From the NCBI RefSeq assembly GCF_900129665.1, contig NZ_FQWL01000001.1, positions 744,001-808,000 of the forward strand: a DNA stretch of 64,000 nt, in the 5' to 3' direction. How positions within the stretch are numbered: position 1 is the first letter of the stretch; the number at the start of each line of letters is the position of its first letter. Under the pieces are notes generated by a model, which was given only the letters and a program-made list of their open reading frames with translations, ran no database searches and had not been told where the DNA came from. Made by a program: the position numbers and the translations under genes. The stretch is from Flagellimonas flava (GTDB lineage: Bacteria; Bacteroidota; Bacteroidia; Flavobacteriales; Flavobacteriaceae). This document shows positions 51,976 through 61,473 of this stretch, one piece after another.

Positions 51976-54888
51976 TTGGAAAAATCTTTTTTCACGGCAC
52001 TTTCCGAAAAGTTACATGGCGAATTATTGATTGATGATCTCAGCAGGGCCCTATACGCCACGGATGCTTCGGTATATCGAAAACTCCCTGTGGCTGTAGC
52101 ATATCCCAAGCATGCTGATGACATTAAAGAACTTATTGCATTTGCAAATGCACATAAAGTGGGCTTGATCCCAAGAACTGCAGGTACTTCTTTGGCCGGG
52201 CAATGTGTAGGTGATGGAATTGTGGTCGATGTGTCTCGCTATTTCACCAAAATAATCCATTTGGATGAAGTTAAAAAGCAGATCAGGGTGCAACCTGGGG
52301 TGGTTAGGGATGAATTGAACCAGTATTTGAAACCATACGGTCTTTTTTTTGGTCCCAACACCTCTACATCCAACCGTTGCATGATCGGGGGAATGGTCGG
52401 AAACAATTCTTCCGGGACAACATCTATCCAATATGGGGTCACCCGTGATAAGATTGTGGGTATGGAATGTATACTCTCCGACGCCAGTGAAATCTCTGTT
52501 GGGGCGTTGAAAAAAGATGATTTTAAACATAAACAAGCCCTTCAAACCTTGGAAGGCGCCCTGTATCGCTTCATCGCAGATGAACTTGGCAATAAGGAAA
52601 CTCAAGAAAGAATTCATGAGGAATTCCCCCATCCGAGTATCCACCGAAGAAATACCGGCTACGCGGTTGATGAGCTTCTGAACAACAATTTGTTCGGAAC
52701 ATGTACAGAGGATTTTAACCTCAGCAAACTTTTGAGTGGGAGTGAGGGCACTTTGGCATTTACCACTGAGGTGACTTTGCAACTGGACGATTTACCGCCT
52801 GCTTTTTCGGCCATGGTGGCTACCCACTACCATACCTTGGAGGACTGCCTTGCGGATGTGGCACCGGTTATGCAGCACAGTCTTCACCTGTGCGAGATGA
52901 TGGATAAGGTGATTCTGGATTGTACAAAAAACAATAGGGCGCAATTGGCAAACCGTTTTTTTGTGGATGGTGACCCCGCTGGCATATTAATGTTGGAAGT
53001 CAAGGCGGATACGGAGGAAGAACTTCAGGACCAATTGGACTCCCTTTTAGTGACCATAGAAAAAACAGGGCTCAGCTATGCCAATCCGATACTTAAGGGT
53101 GCTGACATCGCCAAGGCCATTGAACTGCGCAAAGCAGGACTGGGTCTTTTGGGAAATATGGTAGGGGACCGCAAGGCTGTTGCATGTATTGAAGATACCG
53201 CTGTAGCCTTAGATGACCTAAAGGACTTTATTGGGGAGTTTACCCAAATCATGAAAGGTTATGGCCAGGAAGCTGTCTACTATGCCCATGCAGGAGCAGG
53301 TGAATTACATCTACGCCCCATTCTTAACCTTAAAAAATCGCAGGACGTAAAGTTGTTTCGGGATATCACTACAGATGTTGCTCGATTGACAAAAAAATAC
53401 AAGGGTAGTTTTAGTGGTGAGCATGGAGATGGGATTGTCCGAGCAGAGTTCATTCCTATGATGATCGGAGAAGAGAATTACCAGCTGCTAAAACGCTTAA
53501 AGACCACTTTCGACCCCAATAATATATTTAATCCAGGTAAGATTGTGGACGCATTTCCAATGGATGAGTCGCTGCGATATGAAATTGACCGTCAGGAACC
53601 TGCAGTTGAGACCCTTATGGATTTTTCAGATAGTGAAGGCATCCTCAAAGCTGCGGAAAAATGCAACGGCAGCGGGGATTGTAGAAAAAGTCATACCATG
53701 AAGGGCGGCATGTGTCCCAGTTACCATGCCACCAAAAACGAAAAGGATACGACTCGAGGTAGGGCCAATACCCTAAGGGAGTTTTTGACCAATTCTGACC
53801 AACCGAATCGATTTGACCATAAAGAACTAAAGGAAGTTTTTGATTTATGCCTCAGTTGTAAAGCTTGCGCAAGCGAATGTCCAAGTAATGTGGATATTGC
53901 CACCTTGAAGGCTGAGTTTCTGTATCAGTATCAGGAAAAGAACGGTTATTCATTACGTAGCAAACTGTTTGCGCACAATACCAAAATTAATGCACTTGGC
54001 AGTAAGATGGCAGGATTGACGAATGCGGTGTATAATTCAAGGATTTTGGGGGGAATTCTAAAAAAAGTCAGTAATGTGGCCATGGAGCGGAGTTTGCCTG
54101 AAGTGCACAATGTTAATTTTGAAGCCTACCTTGAGAAGACGGCCTCCACGAATAAGATAACAAAGGAGAAAGTAGTTCTCTATATTGATGAGTTTACGCA
54201 TTATCTGGATGTTGGAGTTGGAAAAGATGCCATAGCCCTGCTCTGCGGCCTTGGGTACGACGTTCAATTGTTCTTTGCTGAAAGCGGAAGAACATATTTA
54301 TCCAAAGGTTTTTTGAAGCAAGCGCAACAGTTGGCGGTTAAAAACCTTAAACAACTTGAGTCCGTTTTGAAAGATGAGGTAAAGATTGTAGGCCTTGAAC
54401 CTTCAGCGATACTTTCGTTTCGAGACGAATACAAAAGACTCTGCCCAAACAACCCATTTGTGGAAATGCTTGCCAATCGTTCCCTTTTGGTGGAAGAGTT
54501 TTTGGCTTTGGAAATTGAAAAGGGAGTTATTTCGGCATCGGATTTCACAACCGATGCAAAAGAGGTGAAAATTCATAATCATTGTCATCAGAAAGCCTTA
54601 TCCAACCAGAAGGTCACTTTCGACATTCTCAACCTACCATCTAACTATAAGGTTTCTATTATTCCTTCTGGATGTTGTGGGATGGCGGGTTCTTTTGGCT
54701 ATGAAAAAGAACATTACCAGACCAGCATGGCAGTAGGGGAACTAAGATTGTTTCCGACAGTTAGGAAAAGCCGGTCTGACACCTTGATTGCAGCCAATGG
54801 CACCAGCTGTCGACACCAAATTAAGGACGGTACGGATAGGGAGGCTCAACATCCAGTTTCAATCTTGCTCGAAGCCTTGGTTGTCTAA
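51976..54888 (+). CDS. FAD-linked oxidase fused to Fe-S oxidoreductase (D-lactate / 2-hydroxyacid dehydrogenase type)
   Basis: 970 aa. FAD-binding PCMH domain (about 30-260; PRTAGTSLAGQCVG, MIGGMVGNNSSGT), FAD-oxidase C-terminal domain to ~540 (with SGEHGDG), then ferredoxin-type cysteines CNGSGDC...CPSY and CLSCKACASECPSNVD, and a CCG domain pair (HNHCHQKAL, SGCCGMAGSFG). The family oxidises D-lactate, glycolate or related hydroxyacids at the membrane without NAD. The start must be TTG at 51976: a stop lies seven codons upstream and no ATG intervenes. Its end overlaps the convergent LpxH-like gene by 30 bases. Confidence 0.92.
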   Translation: MEKSFFTALSEKLHGELLIDDLSRALYATDASVYRKLPVAVAYPKHADDIKELIAFANAHKVGLIPRTAGTSLAGQCVGDGIVVDVSRYFTKIIHLDEVKKQIRVQPGVVRDELNQYLKPYGLFFGPNTSTSNRCMIGGMVGNNSSGTTSIQYGVTRDKIVGMECILSDASEISVGALKKDDFKHKQALQTLEGALYRFIADELGNKETQERIHEEFPHPSIHRRNTGYAVDELLNNNLFGTCTEDFNLSKLLSGSEGTLAFTTEVTLQLDDLPPAFSAMVATHYHTLEDCLADVAPVMQHSLHLCEMMDKVILDCTKNNRAQLANRFFVDGDPAGILMLEVKADTEEELQDQLDSLLVTIEKTGLSYANPILKGADIAKAIELRKAGLGLLGNMVGDRKAVACIEDTAVALDDLKDFIGEFTQIMKGYGQEAVYYAHAGAGELHLRPILNLKKSQDVKLFRDITTDVARLTKKYKGSFSGEHGDGIVRAEFIPMMIGEENYQLLKRLKTTFDPNNIFNPGKIVDAFPMDESLRYEIDRQEPAVETLMDFSDSEGILKAAEKCNGSGDCRKSHTMKGGMCPSYHATKNEKDTTRGRANTLREFLTNSDQPNRFDHKELKEVFDLCLSCKACASECPSNVDIATLKAEFLYQYQEKNGYSLRSKLFAHNTKINALGSKMAGLTNAVYNSRILGGILKKVSNVAMERSLPEVHNVNFEAYLEKTASTNKITKEKVVLYIDEFTHYLDVGVGKDAIALLCGLGYDVQLFFAESGRTYLSKGFLKQAQQLAVKNLKQLESVLKDEVKIVGLEPSAILSFRDEYKRLCPNNPFVEMLANRSLLVEEFLALEIEKGVISASDFTTDAKEVKIHNHCHQKALSNQKVTFDILNLPSNYKVSIIPSGCCGMAGSFGYEKEHYQTSMAVGELRLFPTVRKSRSDTLIAANGTSCRHQIKDGTDREAQHPVSILLEALVV

Positions 54889-55761
54889 ACCTTTTGCCCT
54901 TTCCGTTTGAATGTCCTTTGTAAGTTCCTCAATTTCAGCATCTTTATTGGTGATGGAGGCAATGAGTTCGTTCATATCCATCTCCTTTAAATCCTCATCT
55001 ACAAAAAATGGGGATAATCGATCATGGTTATAATGGTAGATCCGCCAACGCTTAAAGGAATATTCCAAAGCGGTGAGGTTTTCAACCCAATCTCCCGAAT
55101 TCAGGTAGACACAGCTTCCGTACTTATTTTCGTAATGTTCCTTTTTGGGCTGATGGATGTGACCACAGATTACATAATCGTAATCATTTTCTATGGCAAG
55201 ATCAGCGGCTGTACGTTCAAAATTGTCGATATACTTAACCGCACTCTTAACGCTATTTTTAATACGTTTTGACAAGGAGTATTTTTCACGTCCCATTTGG
55301 GTCAAGCCCCAATTGAAAAAACTATTGATCAGTATCAAAAGATCATAACCGTAGCCACCAAGTTTGGCCAACCATTTTGCATTTTGTATCGAGACATCAA
55401 AAACATCACCATGAAAAATCCAGGCCTTTTTGCCATCCAAATTTAAGACCAGTTTATCCATGATTTTAAAATTTCCCATTGAAGTATCACTGAACTTACG
55501 AAGCATTTCATCATGATTTCCAGTGATATAGTAAACCTCGGTTCCTTTTGAGGCCATACCAATAAGTTTTTTAAGAACCTTTAAATGGGAGGACGGAAAA
55601 TAGCGCTTACTAAATTGCCAAATATCAATGATATCGCCATTCAGGACCAACTTTTTGGGTTGAATACTGTTTAGATATGCTATGAGCTCATCTGCATGAC
55701 AGCCATACGTACCTAAATGCACATCCGAGATCACAGCCAGTTCAATCTTCCTTTTTTTCAA
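54859..55761 (-). CDS. UDP-2,3-diacylglucosamine diphosphatase-like metallophosphatase
   Basis: 300 aa calcineurin-like phosphoesterase. All metal motifs are visible: SDVHLG, NGDIIDIW, TGNHDE, FHGD and CGHIHQPK. Closest in pattern to LpxH/LpxG-like enzymes that cleave UDP-diacylglucosamine in lipid A synthesis; the exact substrate is not certain. TTG at 55761 is the only available start before LKKRKIELAVISD. The C-terminal ~50 residues are charged and helical. Confidence 0.88.
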   Translation of the reverse strand: MKKRKIELAVISDVHLGTYGCHADELIAYLNSIQPKKLVLNGDIIDIWQFSKRYFPSSHLKVLKKLIGMASKGTEVYYITGNHDEMLRKFSDTSMGNFKIMDKLVLNLDGKKAWIFHGDVFDVSIQNAKWLAKLGGYGYDLLILINSFFNWGLTQMGREKYSLSKRIKNSVKSAVKYIDNFERTAADLAIENDYDYVICGHIHQPKKEHYENKYGSCVYLNSGDWVENLTALEYSFKRWRIYHYNHDRLSPFFVDEDLKEMDMNELIASITNKDAEIEELTKDIQTERAKGLDNQGFEQD

Positions 55762-55902
55762 TGACTTACAGGTTTGGGTGCAAAATAAATGCGTAGGAAT
55801 AAACTTAAAATCAATTTCAAATCAATAATTCATGAGGATAGTGTTAAATAAACATGATGCATTGATACCGTTTGTTACATTAACATTATGTCCAGGGCGG
55901 TT

Positions 55903-55932
55903 TTTGAAAACGGTTTATAACCTCTACCTTTG
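55903..55932 (+). promoter_or_regulatory. Promoter of aroC
   Basis: TTTG (55903-55906), an 18-base spacer and TACCTTTG (55925-55932), exact consensus; the ATG follows after 23 bases. Confidence 0.7.
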
Positions 55933-55955
55933 AAGTTTACCGAATAGCTAACCTT

Positions 55956-57020
55956 ATGGCAGGAAATACATTTGGCCAACTTTTTAAATTAACATCCTTT
56001 GGGGAATCCCACGGAAGGGCCATAGGGGGCGTTTTGGATGGCTGTCCCGCTGGCATTCAATTGAACTTGGAACAGATTCAGGTGGAATTGGACAGAAGAA
56101 AACCAGGTCAGTCCGCTATTGTGACCCAGCGAAAAGAACCGGATACCGTTGAGTTTTATTCAGGGATTTTTGAAGGAAAGACCACAGGTACCCCAATCGG
56201 CTTTGCAATCCATAACACCAATCAAAAATCCAAGGATTATTCCCACATCAAGGATTCGTACAGACCATCCCATGCGGACTATGTGTACGATAAAAAATAC
56301 GGTTTTCGAGATTACCGTGGAGGAGGGAGAAGTTCTGCGCGGGAAACTGCAAGCAGGGTTGTCGCGGGGGCTATCGCAAAGCAGTTTTTAAACGGTATCC
56401 AAATCAATGCCTTTGTTTCCCAAGTGGGAGAAATGAAATTGGAGAAGGGCTATAAGGAACTCGATTTCTCAAAAATAGAGACCAATCCAGTGCGTTGCCC
56501 AGACACGGATATGGCTGAAAAAATGGAAGCCTACATCAAATCCATCAAAAAGGAAGGTGACACCATTGGCGGTGTAATCACCTGTGTACTACAAAATGTA
56601 CCTATTGGTCTAGGAGAGCCGGTTTTTGATAAACTCCATGCTGCTTTAGGGGCTGCAATGTTATCCATAAATGCGGTAAAGGGGTTTGAGTATGGGAGCG
56701 GTTTTGATGGGGTTAAAATGAAAGGAAGCCAGCATAATGACGCCTTCGATACGGATGGGAGCACCAAAACCAACTTAAGTGGAGGGGTCCAAGGGGGTAT
56801 CAGCAACGGTATGGATATTTATTTCAATGTCGCCTTCAAACCTGTTGCCACAGTCTTACAGGCCTACGAAACCATAAACAAAGAAGGGGAAAAGGTAACA
56901 ACACAAGGAAAAGGACGCCACGACCCCTGTGTTGTGCCTCGCGCGGTACCCATCGTGGAGGCCATGGCTGCTCTGGTTTTGGCCGACTTCACTCTTTTGG
57001 CCAGAACCAACAAAATCTAA
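55956..57020 (+). CDS. aroC: Chorismate synthase
   Basis: 354 aa, the usual length. Converts 5-enolpyruvylshikimate-3-phosphate to chorismate using reduced FMN. Signatures: [48 protein letters not shown] (first motif region) and the late [15 protein letters not shown]. Starts at 55956 after a consensus promoter. The symporter gene begins 57 bases downstream and could be read through. Confidence 0.97.
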   Translation: MAGNTFGQLFKLTSFGESHGRAIGGVLDGCPAGIQLNLEQIQVELDRRKPGQSAIVTQRKEPDTVEFYSGIFEGKTTGTPIGFAIHNTNQKSKDYSHIKDSYRPSHADYVYDKKYGFRDYRGGGRSSARETASRVVAGAIAKQFLNGIQINAFVSQVGEMKLEKGYKELDFSKIETNPVRCPDTDMAEKMEAYIKSIKKEGDTIGGVITCVLQNVPIGLGEPVFDKLHAALGAAMLSINAVKGFEYGSGFDGVKMKGSQHNDAFDTDGSTKTNLSGGVQGGISNGMDIYFNVAFKPVATVLQAYETINKEGEKVTTQGKGRHDPCVVPRAVPIVEAMAALVLADFTLLARTNKI

Positions 57021-57077
57021 CCGGCCGGTTAGGGGTTTTCGGGTCAAAATAGTATCTTACTTTCCTAAAACAGATGT

Positions 57078-58403
57078 ATGCGTAAATTAGAACTGCACTG
57101 GCAGATCCTGATTGGAATGCTTTTGGGAATAGTATTCGGATTTGTCATGACCCAAGTGGATTGGGGGAAAAATTTTGTTTCTGATTGGATCCAGCCCTTT
57201 GGAACTATTTTTGTCAAGCTCCTTAAACTTATAGCCATTCCACTGATCATTGCCTCTTTGGTAAAGGGTATTTCCGATTTAAAGGACATTTCTAAATTTC
57301 GGAACATCGGTTTGCGGACGATTGGGATTTACATCCTTACAACCGTGGTAGCGATAACGATTGGACTTATCTTGGTAAACATTCTGCAACCTGGAAATGG
57401 CATTGGTGAAGATACGGTGGCCAAGCTTACTGAAACCTATGCATCGGATTCCGGGGTAACATCCAAATTGGCCGAAGCTACCAAGCAAAAAGATAGTGGA
57501 CCCTTGCAGTTTTTAGAAGATATGGTCCCTGATAATGCTTTAAAGGCAATGAGTGAAAATGGCCTTATGCTTCAGGTTATCTTTTTCACCATCTTCCTTG
57601 GAATTTCCATGCTTTTGATCGGCGAAACCAAGGCAAAACCGCTTAAAGACTTTTTTGATTCGCTGAATGACGTGGTACTTAAAATGGTAGATCTGATCAT
57701 GCTTTCGGCTCCTTATGCCGTATTTGCGCTGCTGGCCAGCGTTGTAGTTTCCTCGAGTGACCCAGATTTGTTACTAGCTCTATTGAAGTATGCAGGTGTT
57801 GTCGTAGGTGGACTTTTGCTCATGGTTGTTTTTTATACCATTGTGGTATCCACCTTTACCAAAAAGAACCCCTTTTGGTTTTTAAAAGAAATCAGCCCGG
57901 CACAATTGCTGGCTTTCTCAACGAGTTCCAGTGCTGCCACCTTACCGGTGACAATGGAACGGGTGGAAGAACATATCGGTGTGGATAAGGAAGTTTCGAG
58001 TTTTGTGCTTCCAGTAGGTGCTACCATTAATATGGATGGTACCAGCCTGTATCAAGGCGTAGCGGCAGTATTTATTTCCCAAGCTTTGGGCTTTGACCTC
58101 ACTTTTGCGGATCAGTTGACCATTGTCCTAACCGCTTTACTAGCGTCCATTGGTTCCGCAGCGGTCCCTGGAGCTGGCATGGTGATGTTGGTAATTGTTC
58201 TGGAATCGATTGGTTTCCCCGCGGATAAACTGGCCATTGGTCTGGCATTGATTTTTGCGGTGGACAGACCATTGGATATGTGCCGCACCGTGGTAAACGT
58301 AACCGGAGATGCGACCGTCTCCATGGTAGTGGCCAAATCTGTTGGTAAATTGGGTAAACCCAATGTCAAAGAATGGGACGATCATTTGGATGAAGTTAGA
58401 TAA
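57078..58403 (+). CDS. Dicarboxylate/amino acid:cation symporter (GltP/DctA type)
   Basis: 441 aa DAACS-family transporter with eight helices and two re-entrant loops. Visible: the serine-rich loop SSSAATLPVT, the sodium/substrate motif NMDGTSLYQG and DRPLDMCRTVVNVTGDA, where Asp, Arg and Asn bind the amino acid. Family substrates are glutamate, aspartate or C4-dicarboxylates. The Arg in DMCRT favours acidic substrates (inference). It lies 18 bases before the ATP-grasp gene, hence likely the first gene of the 57.1-61.4 kb unit. Confidence 0.93.
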   Translation: MRKLELHWQILIGMLLGIVFGFVMTQVDWGKNFVSDWIQPFGTIFVKLLKLIAIPLIIASLVKGISDLKDISKFRNIGLRTIGIYILTTVVAITIGLILVNILQPGNGIGEDTVAKLTETYASDSGVTSKLAEATKQKDSGPLQFLEDMVPDNALKAMSENGLMLQVIFFTIFLGISMLLIGETKAKPLKDFFDSLNDVVLKMVDLIMLSAPYAVFALLASVVVSSSDPDLLLALLKYAGVVVGGLLLMVVFYTIVVSTFTKKNPFWFLKEISPAQLLAFSTSSSAATLPVTMERVEEHIGVDKEVSSFVLPVGATINMDGTSLYQGVAAVFISQALGFDLTFADQLTIVLTALLASIGSAAVPGAGMVMLVIVLESIGFPADKLAIGLALIFAVDRPLDMCRTVVNVTGDATVSMVVAKSVGKLGKPNVKEWDDHLDEVR

Positions 58404-58421
58404 ACCCTTAAAAAGAACGTT

Positions 58422-59453
58422 ATGAATATTTGTTTTTTAATGTATCCATGGGATGAGATACAACCGGAAAATGACACCAGTTTGGCACTTATTCATGAAT
58501 GTGTAAAACGTGGACATGGAGTGGCACTATGCACTCCCGCAAACCTGACTATTAGAAATAGTGTTACCAGTGCTTTTTGTACCGTTATCAACAGGATGGA
58601 AAAAGTGTCCAGTAGCTTAAAAACCTTTTACAAACAGGCTTCTATACGTGAAGAAATGCTTCCCTTGGCAGGATTTGACGTGATATTCATGCGAGCCAAT
58701 CCTCCACTGGATCCACTGATGCTCAATTTTTTGGATTCGGTTAAGGATGACGTTTTTATCATGAACTCTTTACAAGGCCTTCGTGAAGCTAACAATAAGC
58801 TGTATACTGCTGCTTTTGGGGATAGCCATAGCAATATCATCCCAGCAACGCATGTTTCCAAGAACAAAAGATATTTGGTTCAACAAATTAAGGAATCTAC
58901 AGCGGACAAGATGATTCTGAAGCCCTTGAATGGTTTTGGTGGTTCTGGTGTCATCCTAATTGAAAAATCCGCCATGTCCAACATCAAATCCCTTTTGGAT
59001 TTTTACGTGACCAATTCAGATGGTAGCTCCAACTATGTAATTCTTCAGGAGTATATTGAAGGTGCGGACCAGGGTGATGTGCGAATCTTAATTTTGAACG
59101 GGGAACCCATTGGTGCCATGAGGCGTGTTCCTGGTTCAGATGATCATCGTTCCAACGTTTCGGCAGGGGGGTCCGTTGCCAAACATTCCCTCACCAAAGA
59201 AGAAAAGGCCCTTTGCAAGCAAATAGGCCCCAAGTTGGTTAATGACGGTTTGTATTTTGTAGGTATTGATGTGATAGGTGGGAAATTGGTGGAAGTGAAC
59301 GTCATGTCTCCAGGGGGAATAACCTATATGAACAAAGTCTACAAAACCAAGATTCAATGCAAGGTCATTGATTTTGTGGAGAGTAAGGTGATTGATAAAC
59401 TTCAGGCTTTTGATAGAAGGTCCAGATTGCGGAGCGAAGTAGAGAATGCGTAA
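58422..59453 (+). CDS. Glutathione-synthetase-like ATP-grasp ligase
   Basis: 343 aa. N-terminal substrate domain, then ATP-grasp: LKPLNGFGGSGVILIE (ATP loop), LQEYIEGADQGDVRILIL, MRRVPGSDDHRSNVSAGG and the magnesium site VEVNVMSPGG (Glu291, Asn293). Close in motif order to bacterial GshB, which joins gamma-Glu-Cys to glycine. No gamma-glutamylcysteine ligase is near, so the true substrates are open. It overlaps the next start by 8 bases (ATGCGTAA), so the genes are translationally coupled. Confidence 0.88.
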   Translation: MNICFLMYPWDEIQPENDTSLALIHECVKRGHGVALCTPANLTIRNSVTSAFCTVINRMEKVSSSLKTFYKQASIREEMLPLAGFDVIFMRANPPLDPLMLNFLDSVKDDVFIMNSLQGLREANNKLYTAAFGDSHSNIIPATHVSKNKRYLVQQIKESTADKMILKPLNGFGGSGVILIEKSAMSNIKSLLDFYVTNSDGSSNYVILQEYIEGADQGDVRILILNGEPIGAMRRVPGSDDHRSNVSAGGSVAKHSLTKEEKALCKQIGPKLVNDGLYFVGIDVIGGKLVEVNVMSPGGITYMNKVYKTKIQCKVIDFVESKVIDKLQAFDRRSRLRSEVENA

Positions 59454-60273
59454 ACTTTCCATAGAAAATATCATTGCCTTGATAGGGGAAGGTGCGTGCT
59501 TTGAAGCCGTTTCCAAAGATTACTCCTTTACTGTGAAAATTGATACATATGTGCCTTTTGTTTGTGGGGCAGTTCATGATGGACATCAATTTCGGAAATC
59601 CCTTTGGGACAATTGCCTGCATACCGAGTATGAGCGGTGGTATGAAGAAGATCCTTGTACCAAACAGATGGTCCAAGGTTTTCCGATTGTAATCGCCGGT
59701 TGTGACAGCCGCTTTGAATACGATCTTAACCGTCCCCCAGATACGGCTATTTTTGATACGGCCTGGGGAAAGCAACTCTGGAAGAAACCTTTGGTTGAGG
59801 AGGAAAAAGAACATAGTCTAGCCAAACACGCCAATTTTTACAAGGTGGTAAACGCATTGATACATAAACTTGAGACCGATTTCCGAGATGTAATTGTATT
59901 CGATATGCACAGTTATAATTGGAAACGCTGGGACCGGGAGGTGCCGGTTTGGAATTTGGGCACATCAAATATTGATAATGAACGGTATGGGGCATTAGTG
60001 GAAAGCTGGAGATCAAAATTGGAATGCATAGCGCTTCCAAATGGGATAAAAACCACTTCCAAAGTCAATGACACCTTCCAGGGGAACGGACATTTTTTGA
60101 AATACATCACAAAGAATTTTAATAACACTTTGGTTTTGGCCACGGAAATTTCCAAAGTATATTGCGACGAACTTACGGGAGTCATATTTCCCGAGGTAGT
60201 ACAAGCTGTTGAACAGCAGCTGAAAACCTTGATTCCGGAAATGGTGAAAGAATTTGAAGCAGCAAACAAATGA
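59446..60273 (+). CDS. N-formylglutamate amidohydrolase-like protein
   Basis: 275 aa FGase family (histidine-degradation HutG-type or related exo-hydrolase). The fold marks are GAVHDGHQFR, DSRFEYDLNR (Asp87 onwards) and FDMHSYN (Asp153, His155). The HutG zinc and catalytic residues appear broadly kept, but no other hut gene is present. Placed between an ATP-grasp ligase and a QEGLA peptidase with 8- and 4-base overlaps, it more likely hydrolyses an N-substituted glutamate-like product of that pathway (inference). Confidence 0.85.
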   Translation: MRKLSIENIIALIGEGACFEAVSKDYSFTVKIDTYVPFVCGAVHDGHQFRKSLWDNCLHTEYERWYEEDPCTKQMVQGFPIVIAGCDSRFEYDLNRPPDTAIFDTAWGKQLWKKPLVEEEKEHSLAKHANFYKVVNALIHKLETDFRDVIVFDMHSYNWKRWDREVPVWNLGTSNIDNERYGALVESWRSKLECIALPNGIKTTSKVNDTFQGNGHFLKYITKNFNNTLVLATEISKVYCDELTGVIFPEVVQAVEQQLKTLIPEMVKEFEAANK

Positions 60274-61442
60274 TCGGAGCCCAAGAAACAAAAGAATTAC
60301 AGCAAGAATACGGTCACCTTTTTGAGATTGATGCCAACTTGGACCGTTTGGTGCGTCGCATTGAACTGTTGGGCTACATCAACCCTTTGAACATCGAAAA
60401 GGAAAAGCAGCGGTTTTATGCTTCTAAGTTCACCGCTGAGCCCAATTTTAAGTATCCCAAGCTCAAGTTTGATCCATACAAACTGCATCGGCTATTTTTT
60501 TCCCAGCGTTTGGAGCGTATCCAAGATGATCAAATCCGTCAATTATACCAGCGGGTCATCTATCATTATTCCAATATGATCCAGTGCATTGAAACCATTG
60601 GAAAACAAAAGAACTTCTACTACAATTCCTTAAGAGTTTATGGAACACCTACTGAGCGGGACGTTCAAAATGCGAGATATATTCTTCATTTTGAGGATGA
60701 GCCACTTTCTTCAGATATGGAAAAAGTGTTTTCCCCAGAGGAAGCGCGGGCCTATTTTGAGGATTTTTCCCAGCGGTATAGTTTCCCGCTGAACATCAAA
60801 TATTCTACTCATATCGCTGCCGAGGCGATGGTAAGTAACAGCTCCCAGTCGCTGTTGATCCGCAGGAACATTAAGTTCAGTAAAAACCAATTGCTTACGC
60901 TTGCCAACCATGAGATTGGAATCCATTTGGTCACCACTTTCAACGGCCTATTGCAACCGCTAAAGATTTTTTCCAATGGTTTGCCGAAGAATGTGGAAAC
61001 CCAGGAAGGTCTGGCCGTTTTTAGTGAATACATGGGAGGGGCACTGACTTTAAAACGGTTGAAGGAACTTTCGTATCGCGTGTTGGCGGCGGATAGTTTA
61101 ATCAAGGGGTATTCCTTTGCAGATACCTTTGATTTGATCCACGGGCAATACAAATTAAACAAAGACGAAGCCTTTGCCATTACCCTACGGGCGCACAGGG
61201 GAGGTGGATTTACCAAAGACCGTTTGTACCTAAGTGGGCTTCGTAAAATCTATAAGCGGTACCAAAAAGAGGAAAGTTTGGATGTGCTCTTATCTGGAAA
61301 AGTCGCTTTGGAAGACGAAGAAATTATACGCTATCTCCGCAGTCTTGGACTTGCCCAGCCCATTACGCACCAAAGCCTTTCTTTCTCGCAAAAGTTGAAT
61401 ACTAACAAGACCTTGGATTTTATCCTGAACAACCTCAAATAG
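60270..61442 (+). CDS. QEGLA-motif / DUF1704 metallopeptidase (tyrosine-carboxypeptidase-like)
   Basis: 390 aa TIGR02421/DUF1704 family. It has HEIGIH (His214, Glu215, His219, an HExxxH zinc motif) and QEGLA (245-249, third ligand Glu246). The animal relatives (MATCAP/TMCP type) remove C-terminal residues from tubulin and related tails, and the bacterial ones are uncharacterised; an old name links the family to flavohemoglobin expression. No signal peptide. The start overlaps the previous stop by 4 bases. Last gene of the four-gene unit. Confidence 0.9.
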   Translation: MIGAQETKELQQEYGHLFEIDANLDRLVRRIELLGYINPLNIEKEKQRFYASKFTAEPNFKYPKLKFDPYKLHRLFFSQRLERIQDDQIRQLYQRVIYHYSNMIQCIETIGKQKNFYYNSLRVYGTPTERDVQNARYILHFEDEPLSSDMEKVFSPEEARAYFEDFSQRYSFPLNIKYSTHIAAEAMVSNSSQSLLIRRNIKFSKNQLLTLANHEIGIHLVTTFNGLLQPLKIFSNGLPKNVETQEGLAVFSEYMGGALTLKRLKELSYRVLAADSLIKGYSFADTFDLIHGQYKLNKDEAFAITLRAHRGGGFTKDRLYLSGLRKIYKRYQKEESLDVLLSGKVALEDEEIIRYLRSLGLAQPITHQSLSFSQKLNTNKTLDFILNNLK

Positions 61443-61452
61443 GTAGGATTGA

Positions 61453-61473
61453 TTTTTAGGGTCACCCTAAAAA
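61453..61473. repeat. Perfect dyad at the convergent gene junction
   Basis: TTTTTAGGGT (61453-61462), centre C, ACCCTAAAAA (61464-61473). It spans the DCC stop codon. The T-rich arm comes first on both strands, the reverse of a normal intrinsic terminator, so its role is unclear. Confidence 0.55.

Noticed and set aside
52051..52782. A 243-codon minus-strand frame inside the FAD oxidoreductase gene
   Set aside because: Fully antisense to a gene with clear domains, with no motif and an improbable Cys/His/Ile composition.
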